DNA from: Chrysopilus asiliformis
Taxonomy: Eukaryota > Arthropoda > Insecta > Diptera > Rhagionidae
DNA: 64,000 nucleotides
NCBI GenBank assembly: GCA_964034945.1
Contig: OZ035960.1
Location: 88,625,848-88,689,847 of the forward strand
Reading direction: 5' to 3'
Below are positions 12,062 to 24,171 of the stretch, in pieces; within the stretch, counting starts at the first letter, position 1; every line of letters starts with the position of its first letter. The notes beneath the pieces were generated by a model, which did no database searches, was not told the DNA's origin, and saw only the letters and a list, made by a program, of their open reading frames with translations. Made by a program: the position numbers and the translations under genes.

Positions 12062-12292
12062 CCCTCTAACCGGAATATTACCGAGAAAAATTCACTAAAA
12101 TATGACTTTCAACTTGCGACAGACCGTAACCAAGACAACGTACAGGGCTAAATTTTTTCCAGAATGTAAAGCGATAACTTACAAAAGTCAGTGTAAGACG
12201 TTCCGGCGATTTCCGGCGATTAAAATTGTTACCCGTTATAAACAAGCGAATTCCCTGAAGCCCGCCTTAAGGCGGGCATTCCGGCTAGAGGG
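12062..12292. mobile_element. piggyBac-type MITE with TTAA duplications
   Basis: CCCTCTAACCGGAAT and ATTCCGGCTAGAGGG are inverted with one mismatch and lie between TTAA sites (12058-12061 and 12293-12296). A hairpin GCCCGCCTTAAGGCGGGC sits just inside the right end. Confidence 0.75.
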
Positions 12293-12565
12293 TTAAGCTC
12301 CATATAAAAAATTCTGAAAAAAAAACATGACGAGGGTTGGGAGAAAGGGGGCGGTTCGTAAACGTGATAATTAGGATGTCGTATTTTATGGCTATCCTGA
12401 ATTTTTTTTGATGTTCAACTTCGAACCGGTTCTCGATTGCTGGACTCGGAACCGGGTACCCGATTCTCGGTTCTTGGACTCGGGCCACAAATATTATTAT
12501 GAATTTTGGTAAAACGAGTTAAGAGGTTTTCGAACAGCGGCGTAAGTGGATTCAGAAATTCAGTT

Positions 12566-12668
12566 GAAGAAGGGAGGGGGTGGCAGGAGGATGGAAGGAG
12601 GGGGGCAGGAGGGAAGGCAAAAGGGGAAAGCAGGAGGGGAGAGGAGGGAGGGTAAGATGGGGAGAAGG
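12566..12668. repeat. G-rich purine tract
   Basis: GAAGGGAGGGGGTGGCAGGA and similar runs for about 100 bases; several G-runs could form quadruplex structures on the plus strand. Confidence 0.6.
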
Positions 12669-13379
12669 TTCAAGTTTTTTAGAAGACTGAAAATTTGATA
12701 ACCTGTTTGACCTTCTTTTAAGTAATCGATCCCCGGAGGCATTGCGGCGTTTTACATCCCCAAAACCCTAGTACATTCAATTTCTGGATTTGTTGCTGAC
12801 CAAACTCTGTCTGCACTTTCTGCAGATCAACGAATAAATTTCAAAGACAGGTGATTGATAAAATTTTCCCTTCATTATAAGAAAAAAGTCACTCGGAGGA
12901 TTCTCGGAATATCGATGTACATTTCAAGATGTAAATATTTTAAGTGTGCCATTTTTAAAACAAGACTTCTTTCAAGTATCTTAACCACAGAATAATCAGG
13001 AAAAAAAACATTTTTCGTGATACAAAAGTTCAAAAACATGTAAGGTACATAATGAGAAACCTTTAAAGCACTTGAAACTGGATTTTTTTTCTTTTTTGTA
13101 AAGAAGACCAATTAAAAACTTGCGTTTTTTCTCTTAACTCAAGATAACTTTGTTGAGATAACATTTGGTGTGTTGTTCGGATACATGTTCTTTGGATTCA
13201 TTTCTTAAGTGTACCAACATCTCAGCACAGATGGAAATTTAATATTATTATAACTGAAATCTCAGCTCAGCTCAGCTGAGTCTCTGACTTTGTCCTGCGT
13301 CTTTGATCGCTAAAGAATTTATTTAGGAAAATAAACAAATGAACTTCACATCCACTTTAAGATTATACTCGAAAAGACA

Positions 13380-14060
13380 CGCATTTAATGAGTCCGAAGG
13401 GTGGAAGAACCTCATTTTGTGAACGCAAAGAAAATTCTGATTAAATCGCGAAACTCATTAGGGCTAAGATGGAATGAATATGAGACACGATAATGTCCGC
13501 TGTCCAGGCACTTTGGGCTCGTCTTCGTTTTTTTATGCTGCTGCAACATTGATCGATCGATCGTTAATTAATTTGGTTTCACAACCTCGACTTGGGTCTG
13601 TAATCGAAAAAGCGTGAAAACAAACAGATTCGATTTTATTTTTATTATAATTTTCTTTTTTCGCATGCATTTGTGATGCAAAAAGCATTAAAACCCGAGC
13701 GAGGCCCAACATACTGCAAGTTCAATGGGGGTTTTTTTCCAGTTCTATGTTTCACTTTCAGAAAAACCCTCCATTGTAAATAAATAATGCTGGAATTGGA
13801 GTGGATGATGGGATTTTCGTGCGAATTATGCTCATCGGTTTTGTCTGATCGAGTCAATCGAATTCGATTGATATGTTGCATTCGGCAGCATAAAGCGTAC
13901 ACTAATAGTTTGACGTCTGGATGGTTTCCTGTTGGTAACCAATCAAGCGGATAGTTTGCCAAGCATAATTCAATCGGAGAAAATCCTCGGGATTTTCATC
14001 TACTGCACAACATAAATGGCGGTTGGCGCGGGGAGGGGCGAAACAATAAAATAAATTGCT
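13380..14060. other. Complex repeat-free stretch in intron 2
   Basis: Balanced composition with no known repeat; contains TTGATCGATCGATCG (13551) and inverted AATCGAATTCGATT (13857). No gene is seen. It lies just upstream of the small candidate ORF at 14118. Confidence 0.3.
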
Positions 14061-14117
14061 GGGTAATTTTCATTCAAATTGAATCAATGGTACAACATAA
14101 ACAGACAGATATTTTGT

Positions 14118-14400
14118 ATGTTTCTCAAATTTTATATTTATTATGCACCTTTAATCGAACTCTATGGCCAACCTGAGTGGATAAACATTGAGAGCATTAA
14201 TGTGGATTATAACCGTGACCTAAACGGATCTTTATACATCACTGACCGTGAAAATTTTACATACAGACCGAACGTAAGTTCAATTCTTTTGATTCCTTTC
14301 CAATAAATTCGTGTTGACTGTTTTTTTTTCAATTTGAATTTTACGGATTTCATTTTTCAGATTCGATCAATGAGTCGATTAATTTTATAATAAAGGCTGG
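14118..14400 (+). CDS. Candidate small nested two-exon ORF, unknown (low confidence)
   Basis: On the strand opposite to Delta, an ATG at 14118 opens 52 codons ending at a canonical phase-0 donor (AAC then GTAAGT, after 14273). The peptide starts with a hydrophobic leader (MFLKFYIYYAPLI) and continues with an alternating beta-like stretch (GQPEWINIESINVDYNRD, then GSLYITDRENF). An 87-nt intron of ordinary size would end at TTTTTCAG. The second exon would then give IRSMSRLIL and a TAA, followed at once by AATAAA. The intron length, phase and poly-A signal are what a real small gene would show. The leader and strand pattern recall short secreted insect proteins (the DUF1091/MD-2-like group was considered), but I cannot assign a family. 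It may be the first exon of something longer, a decayed copy, or chance. Confidence 0.3.
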
Positions 14401-14929
14401 GCAATGAAAGCGATGAGAAAAAATACTTTTCTACATTAATTTTATGCTTGATGGTGGATTTTTGTTTTTTTAGTAGCAGTGAAACGAGAGGGTTATAGTT
14501 CAGTGGTATTCAATAACCAGCATAACAAGAGCATAAATTCCGGGTCAGTTTCGAATTGGTTCAAGTTTTCGGTTTCGTGAACTTGTTGTATTTATTTTTG
14601 GTATATTTTAAATGTTGATATTTGCTCGTGTGTTCAATTGGAACATCAATGATCCAGTTTTTTTTTTCAAGAAAAAAGTAAATTTTGAAGTTTTTAAACT
14701 TTCTCACAACTTTTACCCAATTTTTACTAATCCTTTCATGGCCGATGTTGCGTATAAACAAATTTATATAATAGTTTTTCAGACAAACGTTTGAAAATTT
14801 CAAAATTTTCACGGTGCCTCTCTAGGACTAAACAAACAACAACAGCCCGGAAAAAGGGATAAAAAAACTCGAAATGAAAAGGGCTAAAAGAGTGAAATTC
14901 TAAAAAAATTACACAAATTTTCGAATTTC

Positions 14930-14975
14930 CAATAATTTTAACCGTTAAAGTTAGTCCAATAATTTTGACCGTGTA
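14930..14975 (-). mobile_element. CACGGT-ended repeat, terminal fragment
   Basis: Only AAAGTTAGTCCAATAATTTTGACCGTG survives, followed by TA. The adjacent CCAATAATTTTAACCG looks like a second partial copy of the end. Confidence 0.5.
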
Positions 14976-15666
14976 CATTCCTCTTTTTTGTAGGAATCTC
15001 TTCCATTATTTCTCTCTGTGTATATGGTCTAAAGCAATTTAAGAAACCTAGTCCTTATTTCTTTTACAAAAGGCATACATTCGCAAAAAAAAATAACACT
15101 TATATCAGTCCCCCCCCCCTCTTTTGTAAATTTTTCGAGATTTCCTGTATGGCATTTAATACCGCTGTCCCCGTACCACAGATCCCCTGTAATCTATAGG
15201 TATATATAAAACCGATTGTCCTGACTGACTGATTGAGCCCTAAAATTTTCACAGTATTTTTACAGAATTCTGAAATTTTCACAGTATGTCGCCATGACGT
15301 AAACGCTTACTAAAACGCGGTTTTTCACCCTCATTCCACCCTTAAGGGGGCAAACGGGGGGTGGGTAAGGGGTTGGGGTTTTAAAACATTGATTTTTGCA
15401 AAGAGGCCCGCTCGTTAGAGTGCTAAGCAATGCAACTCGGGGGTTTTTAGAGTCATTAATCACGAATCTGGTGTTAGATTTTCAAAATTCATTTTTCCAG
15501 GGAGGTTCTGTAAGGATAACGCAAATATCCTTTCATTCCATTTTCCTAGGGTAAACCGGCATTAGACGGGTAAACCGGTTTTCGAGGTCGCTGAGCTCGA
15601 ATCTGATTTTAGAATCTGAATATTCGAAGTGGAACTGCTGAAGGTATACCGATTTTTGTCGAAAGC

Positions 15667-16030
15667 TTTTTTTTATAGTTCCAGCCAGAGCTTAGGGGAA
15701 GACCCTTTAATGCCGAAGCATAGCTCAGGATGATCGGAAGGACAGAAGGTGATGTCGGTGTATGTTCTCCTTGAACTTCTGCAGGTTATAGTCCGGGGGA
15801 ACACATTGGATGGTTCCAAAGTCTTGTTGTTCGCCGAATGAAGGAACTCCTAAACTTTACTGTACGAAAACAGGGAGGCTCAAGGAAGAAGTAGTGCGTG
15901 ATCAGCTGCACAGGAGGGTCCACGGAAAATATACCGTGGAGGCATAAGTTGAGAAATTTCGGTGGAACATTTCCCATGGAAATATCTACAAAATATGCTG
16001 AGTACCCCAACAGAGCGACGATGCTCGAGA
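15667..16030 (-). mobile_element. LINE 3' end, same family as 56520-56741 (longest copy)
   Basis: The minus strand reads LEHRRSVGVLSIFCRYFHGK, CSTEISQLMPPRIFSVD, then FRTVKFRSSFIRRTTRLWNH; the WN-LP region has a small deletion that puts a stop soon after. The 3' UTR and A-run (T-run on the plus strand at about 15668) match 56741. It extends further 5' than the other copies but is still a fragment. Confidence 0.85.
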
Positions 16031-18208
16031 GAAGGTAATGAAGTTATATTTTAAGTTATAAGTATGTTATCTCAGTTTTTTTGGTGCAAAAAAACTTATA
16101 CAAAAAACTTTTGCCCGGAAATGATGGGTATGCAAGCTAGTAGGTAACATATTTTATGGACATCCTGAAACCTGAAATTTTGAGCTCCACTTCAACAATT
16201 CTTTAGTTAGTGAAACTTTTTTTACTACTGTTTTTGGCCTACCGGAAATTTAGAAGATTTTTATATTAGAAGACCAAACATTGAGAGACTTTTTTTTCGA
16301 GGACCGATCTTTAGAGCTTTCGAGACCTCTCCAAGTAACACAAGAAGTCATGCATTGGACGTAGCGCCCTTCGCACCAAATATTGATCTCTTGAGTTACT
16401 AGGGTTGACTTTGCCTCCCCTCTTGGCTTCTGCTTGACAAACTCTCACAACCAAAATATCAACAATTCATCGCTTGCTAACGAAGCGCCTTTTCCAGCTG
16501 GAATAGAGTTCAATTTTCTTTGAATTTACGCATAGCGTTTCGTTAACCGCACTTGACAGAACATTAAATAATTTTAATAATTTTAATTACCCCAACATTT
16601 GATTGATTTTTTTTTAACAAACTTTAATTAAAAGATCTTATTTTTAGAGGAAATGTGATTTTTTTTAAAAAAAAAAAGACATGTCGAACTAGTAAAAGTC
16701 AAAATATTCAAATTATATTTTGTAGGTACTAAAAACAAAAATTTTCAATTTATTTTAAGTGAAATCATAAAATCAGTACAGCCAGGTGGTGAAAGAAAAA
16801 CAATTTTTGGAAACATATGGCGTGTGTTACAACAACAAATTTAAATACGATAGGGACCAGACGTAATGTGTAAATATTTTTGATATATTTACTGATTTGC
16901 GTCATACTTAATCTGACATAGGAATAAAATTGGAGGTAATTTAAAAAAAAAGAAAGTCAGTTTCTGTTAAATCTTGGAAAATCTGATATATTTAAAAAGT
17001 ATTTCCAGAAAATACCTCAGACGGTAATGGCTGGTGGTTGCAACTTATTTTTTTTTAAAGAGAGAGAAAAAAATGGACTCATTTGGCATACGAGGACCCA
17101 AATGTGTCCATTTTTTTTTATCGAAAATAGAACTTAACACTTCGAAACGACGTTGAAAATAACATTTCTTATACCATAGAAATGTGAAATTTCTGCATGT
17201 TCAGCAGTACTTTGTCTGGTAACACTTTTGTCCAAGGTGTCTGCATCTCGTCATGTTACAGATAAAAAAAAAATATGATTTTTAAGGGAAAATGAGTTTA
17301 AACATAAAAGAAAAACTAGAACTGAAGTAGCATTGAATGAAGATATGAAGGAGTAACAAACGAACGGTAAGCATTATAACAGAAAGTTGTGAATATAATT
17401 TAAGATTGTAATTAAATCTTCGTGCAAATGTAATTAAATCCGGTATGCACTTAGCATTATTTTGCATATATGCTCTCAACCAACATACCTTCGCAGTTAT
17501 GTTGAATTTTTTCTTCTTCTTTTTCGTGAATTTTCCATAGTCATATATGTATATATTCGCCGCTCGAGAGATGATGCTGCTGGGAGACAACATAAAAACA
17601 ACTGGAAGACGCATAATCTAAAGAAAAGTTGGTGATTTTCACTGCAATTTTCCTACGATCTGTGCTAGGGCATGATTTTCAATGTTTGTATGTTTCACGT
17701 ACAACTACAACAGTGAAAGAAAATTTCAGAACGAAAAAAGTATTATGCTGGCTTCAAGGTAGTAACACGACAAAAGTATGCGTATCCAGCACGGTTCCCG
17801 GAAAGATGCAACTCGAAAAATGGAAGTGCATTCAAAATAGAACGAGAAAAGTTTCATGTTTTTCCGAAGCAAGGGAAAAAAATTGCAGAAAATCGTTGTG
17901 TTATAAATATATGCTGGCAACATACATAATACCAACATACTCAGGATATTATGCTTCAGGTTTCATGTGTTGCGGGCGGAGAAGTTGCAATTGTGTAGAG
18001 TTTTTTCAGTGGAGAATTTTAAATATAGAAGGCGATCGCGTTTTCTTATGCTTTTCAATGCATCGTACTTTACAAGTAGTGGTAAATATGTCTCGAAAAA
18101 TCAACAGCGATCATGATCATCTTCATCATCATTTCCGCTATTTTTAACCACGTCTTATGCTGTGGACGTCCGAAGGAGAACATGCTCAGAAGCTTCATTC
18201 AGACGGTA

Positions 18209-18500
18209 CACGGTTAAAATTATTGGACTAACATTAAATCCCATTTCTGGAATTTGACATTTTTCAAAACTTTTTCTATTAAACTTCAATCCTCTCAAAT
18301 TATTAACTACATTTTTAATCAAACTTGTATTATTTTTCAATATTTTTTTAGAGTGCCAACCGCATTAAATGGTTATATTTTTAATGCTTTTTGTATCAAC
18401 TTTTAATCCCATTTCTGGAATTCTATCTTGTCTTTTAAAAATTTGTATTATTTTTCAATATTTTTTAAATTTTTCCTTCCCTTATAATTCGCATTTCTAA
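18209..18500 (+). mobile_element. CACGGT-ended repeat, uninterrupted copy
   Basis: Preceded by TA; reads CACGGTTAAAATTATTGGAC, then two rounds of a related internal segment (AATCCCATTTCTGGAATT occurs twice), ending near TTATAATTCGC. It contains the intact ACATTTTTAATCAAACTTG site that carries piggyBac in the 48.5-kb copy. Confidence 0.65.
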
Positions 18501-19416
18501 AAAAAATCAATGAAAATCTAGACTTCTATCACGGTTTCTGCTGTGTTAAAATCTTCTACAGTTTTAACAAATGTTAAAGTCTTATACAATTTGATCTCCA
18601 AAATCTAACCTGTCTGTTTTTCGTCTAAAAACTCCCAGCCCCTTAAAATTCTAGTAGCTTTTCTTTTACATTTCAGTGATCTATGATCTGTAGCTCATCC
18701 ATTCATCCAGAAGAAAACCGACATGGGCAAAGTGACGTCCAAAACGATCGTATCATCTCGTACGATCGTTGAAAGACTTCTTCAGCTCAAGAAAGTGTCG
18801 CGTACGAAATAACAAATTCCGAGATTTGGCTCCAAAAAATGCCACGATCGCCATGTTGGTGATTTTAGCGAAATTTGTCCTTGTTTAAAGTTCTATTTTC
18901 GTCTTTAGTTCAGTTGGTTCTGTTTGGGTAAAGCGGTTTCGAAGACGAAAATAAAATGCGTTCGAGAAACACGAAAAAAGGGAAAATCTTCTGTAAAATC
19001 GAAAAAAAAATTTAATGGGGGAAAACCTGATTGAAATAAGACATTTTGTCTGGAAATTAAAATTATCGACATTCGACGAACTGAAACGAATTTAATTTTT
19101 TCAGGTTTTTTACTTTTTTTTCAAATTGGAATTTTAAGAGAATTTTTCAATTGGAATTCTAATTTGTAAGCAATTAGAAATAATTTGTGGAAAATTGGTA
19201 AGATTCTGAAAAATGTTGGTGTAATTTACTCAAAATCTCAGGTTTTCTCATAGGGAAGTTTAAGAGTATTGAAAAATCTTCGAGTTATCAAAAAAATCGA
19301 GTTATCGAGGTTCGACGAATCGAGATTTCACTTTAAAAATTTCATACCCTTTAAAAATGGCAACCTTAATTACATCTTCTCTCACAGAGTCAAAATTTAA
19401 GGACGCTTTTTTTCAG

Positions 19417-20100
19417 AGACAACTTATACAAAATCTACGTTTCTGCACAATTTACCTGAAATATCTCGATAACGGCAAAAGATATCGATTTAAGGTAAAA
19501 GGCAAAAGTGTAGAAAATACTTGACTGTTTTTCGAAAAACCCTTAGTTTGCAAGCAATTCGCAAAAAAAAAATTGCAAAAATATATTATTTTAATTTTTA
19601 ATTAAAATATCTCGATAACGGTAAAAGATATTGGATAACGATAGAAGACCAAATTAAAGCAAACATTATTCTCTTGAATTCATCTCCTATATTGAACCAC
19701 CAAAAACCCGTTATGTTTCGAGATAATCGCAAAAACCTGATTTTTTTTTTAAATAACGGTAAATCTCGATAACGGCTTGAGATACGGAGTTCTAGTAAAA
19801 GACAAAGATGTCTCCAATTTTTGTTACATAGGACTACTGAAAAACGCGTATTTTCGGAGTAATTACAATAACAAAAAGCGAAATTACGATTTCTAAAAAG
19901 GCGCCCTTTTGGCTACTTCCGGTTAACGCATTTCCATTAAAAGTTGATAGGATTGCTCCATTCCAGGACCAAATATGCCTGTAAAATTTCATGACTCTGG
20001 TTCTATTAGTTTTTGAGAAATCTTGTACACAAACTGACAGACCGACAGACAGATAGACAGACAGATAGACAGACTGACAGACTGACTAACATACAGAAAG
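19417..20100 (+). repeat. Dispersed repeat, copy A (CTCGATAACGG motifs, GACAGACA tail)
   Basis: Contains several ATCTCGATAACGGNAAAAGATAT-like segments, ends in a GACAGACAGATAGAC microsatellite, and is inverted relative to 30975-31698. It is a decayed interspersed repeat of unknown class with no ORF. Confidence 0.7.
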
Positions 20101-20397
20101 GCATTTTTTTAATAATGCACCAATCGACTCAGAAGTGCTCGGGAAATGTGTTTTAGGTAAAATTAAGACGTCGAAATTTTTCATGAATACAATACTTTGT
20201 TATACCACGTTTAAGAAACACTTTTGGTGTCACATTTGAAAAGTTTTTTGACATTTTATTATAAAAATTCAGGTGTGCACCTGGCTTACATACAACTGCC
20301 ACAATTTCGCAAATTTCTAACAAAAAATCACTTTTTTTCTAGCCAGTGTTGCCACAGACAAGCTTTGAAAAAACTGCAAACCAAACCCCATATCGAC

Positions 20398-20571
20398 ATG
20401 TTTTTTTATGCGACTACATATTTTCATATGTTATTCTTTATGCTCATAACATGGCATGTTGCTGCTGGATACGAAGTGATATGTGATGTGAGACGCACAC
20501 CATCTGTCGTGTGCATTTTTTGTGATTTCAAGAATAGCAGAGGCGCTGCAGACTTGCACTCTAGGAGGTGA
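20398..20571 (+). CDS. Candidate short secreted-peptide ORF, unknown (low confidence)
   Basis: An ATG ORF of 57 codons on the strand opposite to Delta. The second in-frame methionine region (MLFFMLITWHVAAG) is a textbook signal-peptide core with a small-residue cleavage site. It is followed by YEVICDVRRTPSVVC, then IFC and a charged tail ending HSRR. Three cysteines lie close together in the predicted mature part. The stop is TGA at 20569, and AATAAA follows about 30 bases later. The ORF might instead read through a weak donor (GTGATT) just before the stop and be the first exon of a larger secreted protein, such as a leucine-rich-repeat protein. No family is recognised. An in-frame extension upstream lacks an ATG and enters a hAT-like end (CAGTGTTGCCACAGA at 20344). 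Confidence 0.25.
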   Translation: MFFYATTYFHMLFFMLITWHVAAGYEVICDVRRTPSVVCIFCDFKNSRGAADLHSRR

Positions 20572-21999
20572 TTTCATTACACACAGCTATTTTTTGCCAA
20601 TAAATTAAAGAATTTTTAATATGCAACCGTTTGGAACGCGAAATTAAGTACAAGAAAAAAAAATTGTGCTTTTCTTATCGAAATCTGTTTGATACAATTT
20701 TTATGCTCGTCTGTCTGACTCAAGACTTGAATCTTATGGGATCGCAATCTATTTTTTTTTAAATACCAACTTGGATTCAATTATTCAATGCTGTTGAGTG
20801 TAACAAATTAGACTTTAGTGTACCTGTTTAGCTGTCTGCCAAGGTTCGTAATGATCATGAGTGTTTTATATTTTTCAAATAGTACTTGTGTACACATATG
20901 AGAATTTCCCTAATAGAATATTTTTATATCTCCTCCGCGGTTATAGACTATGACGGTAAGAAGAAATACAGAAGAAGTTTTTGAATGAAAAAAAAATAGT
21001 GATGTCAGACAGAGTCATAAGAACGGTGGTGCCCTCGCGAAATAAGAAATGAAACAAGAAAAAAAAATCGGTTGAAATGTTTCTGATGAGCACGAGCTAC
21101 TTTTTGCTTTGCTATCATGGTCGACAACTATGATCAAGAGATGATAATGATGATAATAATGACGGTTCGTTGAGTTTTCTTGATTATCATTTGCAAGAAA
21201 ACGCAAATACGAAAATATCTCTCGATTCAGGTGAGTTACAGGTGTGTCGCGTACGCGACGTACGAGGAGGAAAGCGGGGTACGTTGGTATTGGACAAGGA
21301 ATTAAATCTAGCGGGAAGAATCGTTCAAAACTGATGACTTTCAGTCAGCCAACTTGAAATTGTATGGCATTTTCGTTACATTTCTTCGTTTTGCTTCAGA
21401 GGACACTCACCGTCTACTATAAGACACGAACCTATAACACACCACAACAACATTTCTAAGTAACGGTCACCCTAGTCAGTCACAAGAGAAATACAGGAAA
21501 AAAAAAACAACAAGAACAACATCGCAAACCTAATCAAAAAAAAAAGGGAAGAGGTTATGTTACAACGTGACTATCCGTTTACAAAACTCGTTGAGCCGGT
21601 CCTCGACACTTCCCGCCCTTTTGAGGCGATCGGGGCTATAAACCCTTATCGCAATATGTCCCCTGCCTGTTCCCGAATACACACAGATGTTTCCTCTGAT
21701 CGTTTAACTCATTTCACAACCCTCTCGTTGCGGATCGTTACAGTTTTTACGAGTAACAGAGACGGATGAGTCTTTTGTTCTAAATAACGACGGTTTTTCG
21801 CTCGTTTTTAATGTATGTAAAATACATAGGGTAAAACACTTGCTTCTGTCAAAAAAATCAGCTAAATTCAACTTTTCTTGGATATTTGTTATTTAAAAAT
21901 AGGTAACAGTCTAATAAAAAAGTTACGAGAACGCCCATTAAAAGCTTGATATTTCTATTAGATCTAAAAATTATTGTCATTTCAGAAGATCTGTCAATT

Positions 22000-22225
22000 T
22001 GACAGTTGTGGATGTGACAGTTCGGCAAGTTTGACAGTTCTGATAGTCTGACAGTTCTGCTAATATGAAGTTTTTGTAAATCCGCGAGTTCTGTAAGTTT
22101 TACAGTTCTGCCAGTTTGACATTTTTGTAAATCTGCCATTTTTGCCAGATTGACCACCCCACAAGTCTGACAATTCGGCAAGTTTGACAGTCTGAAAGCT
22201 CTGGCAGTCTGAAAGTTGTGCCAGT
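22000..22225. repeat. Degenerate minisatellite of TTTGACAGTTCTG units
   Basis: About a dozen imperfect units with spacing near 18 bases, such as AAGTTTGACAGTTCTG and GTCTGACAGTTCTG. Confidence 0.65.
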
Positions 22226-22556
22226 TTCTATGTCTCGAAAGTCATGTTTGACAACTCCCTAACAACATCGAAAGTCACTGCTACATGGCTGCGATTTAAA
22301 TGGCTAAAAAACATGTCAACCACCAACGACGCGGTCGACATGAATGCTACTTGGACTCTGTAGCTTTGCTAGTTCGATGAAACTAAAGGTTTGACTGATA
22401 ACCGTCATGTTTTCCAAAACTGGTAATGCCGGCCATTTGTTGCTTCAAAGATAGCATAGTTATAAAAATTTACACCCTCTAGTGCTGAAAAACTTAAACC
22501 ATTTGATGTTTTTTTACTTTCTTCTTCTTTATCTTTATTTTTCTTCTTTTGCTCGA

Positions 22557-22622
22557 CCTTTCTGAGCTGGGTTTCGGCATTAAAGGGTCTTCCTGTAAGC
22601 TTCGGCTGAAACTATAAAAAAA
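22557..22622 (+). mobile_element. LINE 3' UTR fragment, same family as 56520-56741
   Basis: TTTCGGCATTAAAGGGTCTT ... GGCTGAAACTATAA plus an A-run; no coding part is left. Confidence 0.75.
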
Positions 22623-22623
22623 A

Positions 22624-22850
22624 TGCCTTACAGCGTCGGATGTCCTCTCGAAATCTTCTTCCAAATTGTTCTGTCGGCAACCTTCGCCGCATCGATTTGT
22701 CCTGTTTGGGGCTCACTTCCTCTATATTTTGCTAGAAGGTCCTTCGGAGTCTTCCTTTCATTCGTTTTTCCCTTACACATGCTTCTTAAAATCGGATCGG
22801 TTCACTTTCTGGTCTCATCCTGACTGTATGTTCGAACCACTGCTTGTTAA
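22624..22850 (-). pseudogene. LINE fragment of a second family: RT C-terminal tail with stops
   Basis: The minus strand reads KQWFEHTVRM, then after a stop VREKRMKGRLRRTF, a stop, QNIEEVSP, and in a neighbouring frame AAKVADRTIWKKI. This follows the common LINE tail order WxGHVxRM ... VRGKRxxGRPRxTW ... NIEE ... ADRxxWKKI. Two in-frame stops and a frame change show it is decayed. It abuts the 3' end of a different LINE copy at 22557-22622. Confidence 0.65.
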
Positions 22851-23749
22851 TATTTTTAAATTTAAAACAAAATCATCCACTGCCATAAATTGACACCAAT
22901 ACCCTATTTATAGCCACTATGACGACCGACGTCCCTTCAATAACGATGATCAAGTACATTATGCCATTTTTGCTACTAAAAATATCCTCTCTGAATCTAA
23001 ATAAGAATGCATTCACCCTTCTTTGGTACAAACACATTTAAATACTCTCAAATACTCCTGTGTATTAAAGCGTACGTTCGACGCATGCACAATCGGATTG
23101 TGTATCGCGTCGTCGCGCGCATTAAAATCGTTACCGGTTATGTGGTGAGCATAAGGTACAAAACAGGATGGGGGTCTTGTACGGTTGGCTAGGGTGACGC
23201 TAACGACTTTAAACGGCTAAAGGTGAAATTAGGGGATGAAGTTCATTGTAGCCATGCTGTCGGTAAGGGGAAAATGGAATTGTTTCGGTGGGCAATGGAA
23301 TTGAAAAAATCGATAAATTCGTTGGAATTGAAACAAGTGGTGGCAAGGTTTTTGTGTTGCCATACGCGAAAAAAACGGTTTCCGTTGACGGGAGATTTTG
23401 GTTTTCAAGTGTATTTTCGACAAAAAAAATATGTGCAGAAAATTTAGATAAATGGAAATTTAGATAAGTGGAGTAAATTTAGATAAATGGGGAAATTTAA
23501 AAAAAAATTGCGTTAACAAAAAGCATTTTAAAAAAATTTCTTTTTGCCAACTTGTTTTTATTGACGCGAATTTTTTGAAGATTTTCTAGTTAAGCAAAGA
23601 TAGATAACTTGAAGTTTATTTAAAGTTGAAATAACTCAAGAATTGGTGCTCAAGAATTTATTTGTCGACACATAGAGTCCAGATAATTGTCGACAATCAA
23701 AAGTGATGAAGTCTTAATATCGAAGTAATGTAACTTGAAGCAATGTCAA

Positions 23750-23815
23750 TTTTTTTTATAGTTCCAGCCAGAGCTTAGGAAAAGACCCTTTAATGCCGAA
23801 GCACAGCTCAGGATG
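23750..23815 (-). mobile_element. LINE 3' UTR fragment, same family as 56520-56741
   Basis: T-run, then TATAGTTCCAGCCAGAGCTT and AATGCCGAAGCACAGCTCAG; only the 3' UTR is left. Confidence 0.75.
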
Positions 23816-24171
23816 ATAATTGGAGCGTCATAGATTTTTTATAGCATCAGACATTAAATTGTAGCAAAAAAAAGTTTTTTCAAACTAAGTTTTCGTTTAC
23901 CGATTTTTCTAAAAAAGTTTTCTAATTTTTTCTAAACTGCTTGCTTTTCTCTTCTACAGAGGGACAATGTTGTATTCATGATGGAGACCGACTCTAGAAC
24001 GCGGGCAGATAGAAAATTTCTGATCAGTACAAAATCCGTTTCTGGTAAAATTATGAGGATGTCCGTGCATCTGGCTATCGGTCTGTCTGTCAGTCTGTCT
24101 GTGGGCCTGTCTGTCGATCTGCCTGTTGGTCTGTCTGTCGGTCGGTCTTTCCCTTGTACGTATCTTAAATA

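Noticed and set aside
21557..21769. 70-codon ATG frame with balanced codons
   Set aside because: No leader, domain or splice context. The block is better explained as unique intronic or regulatory sequence.
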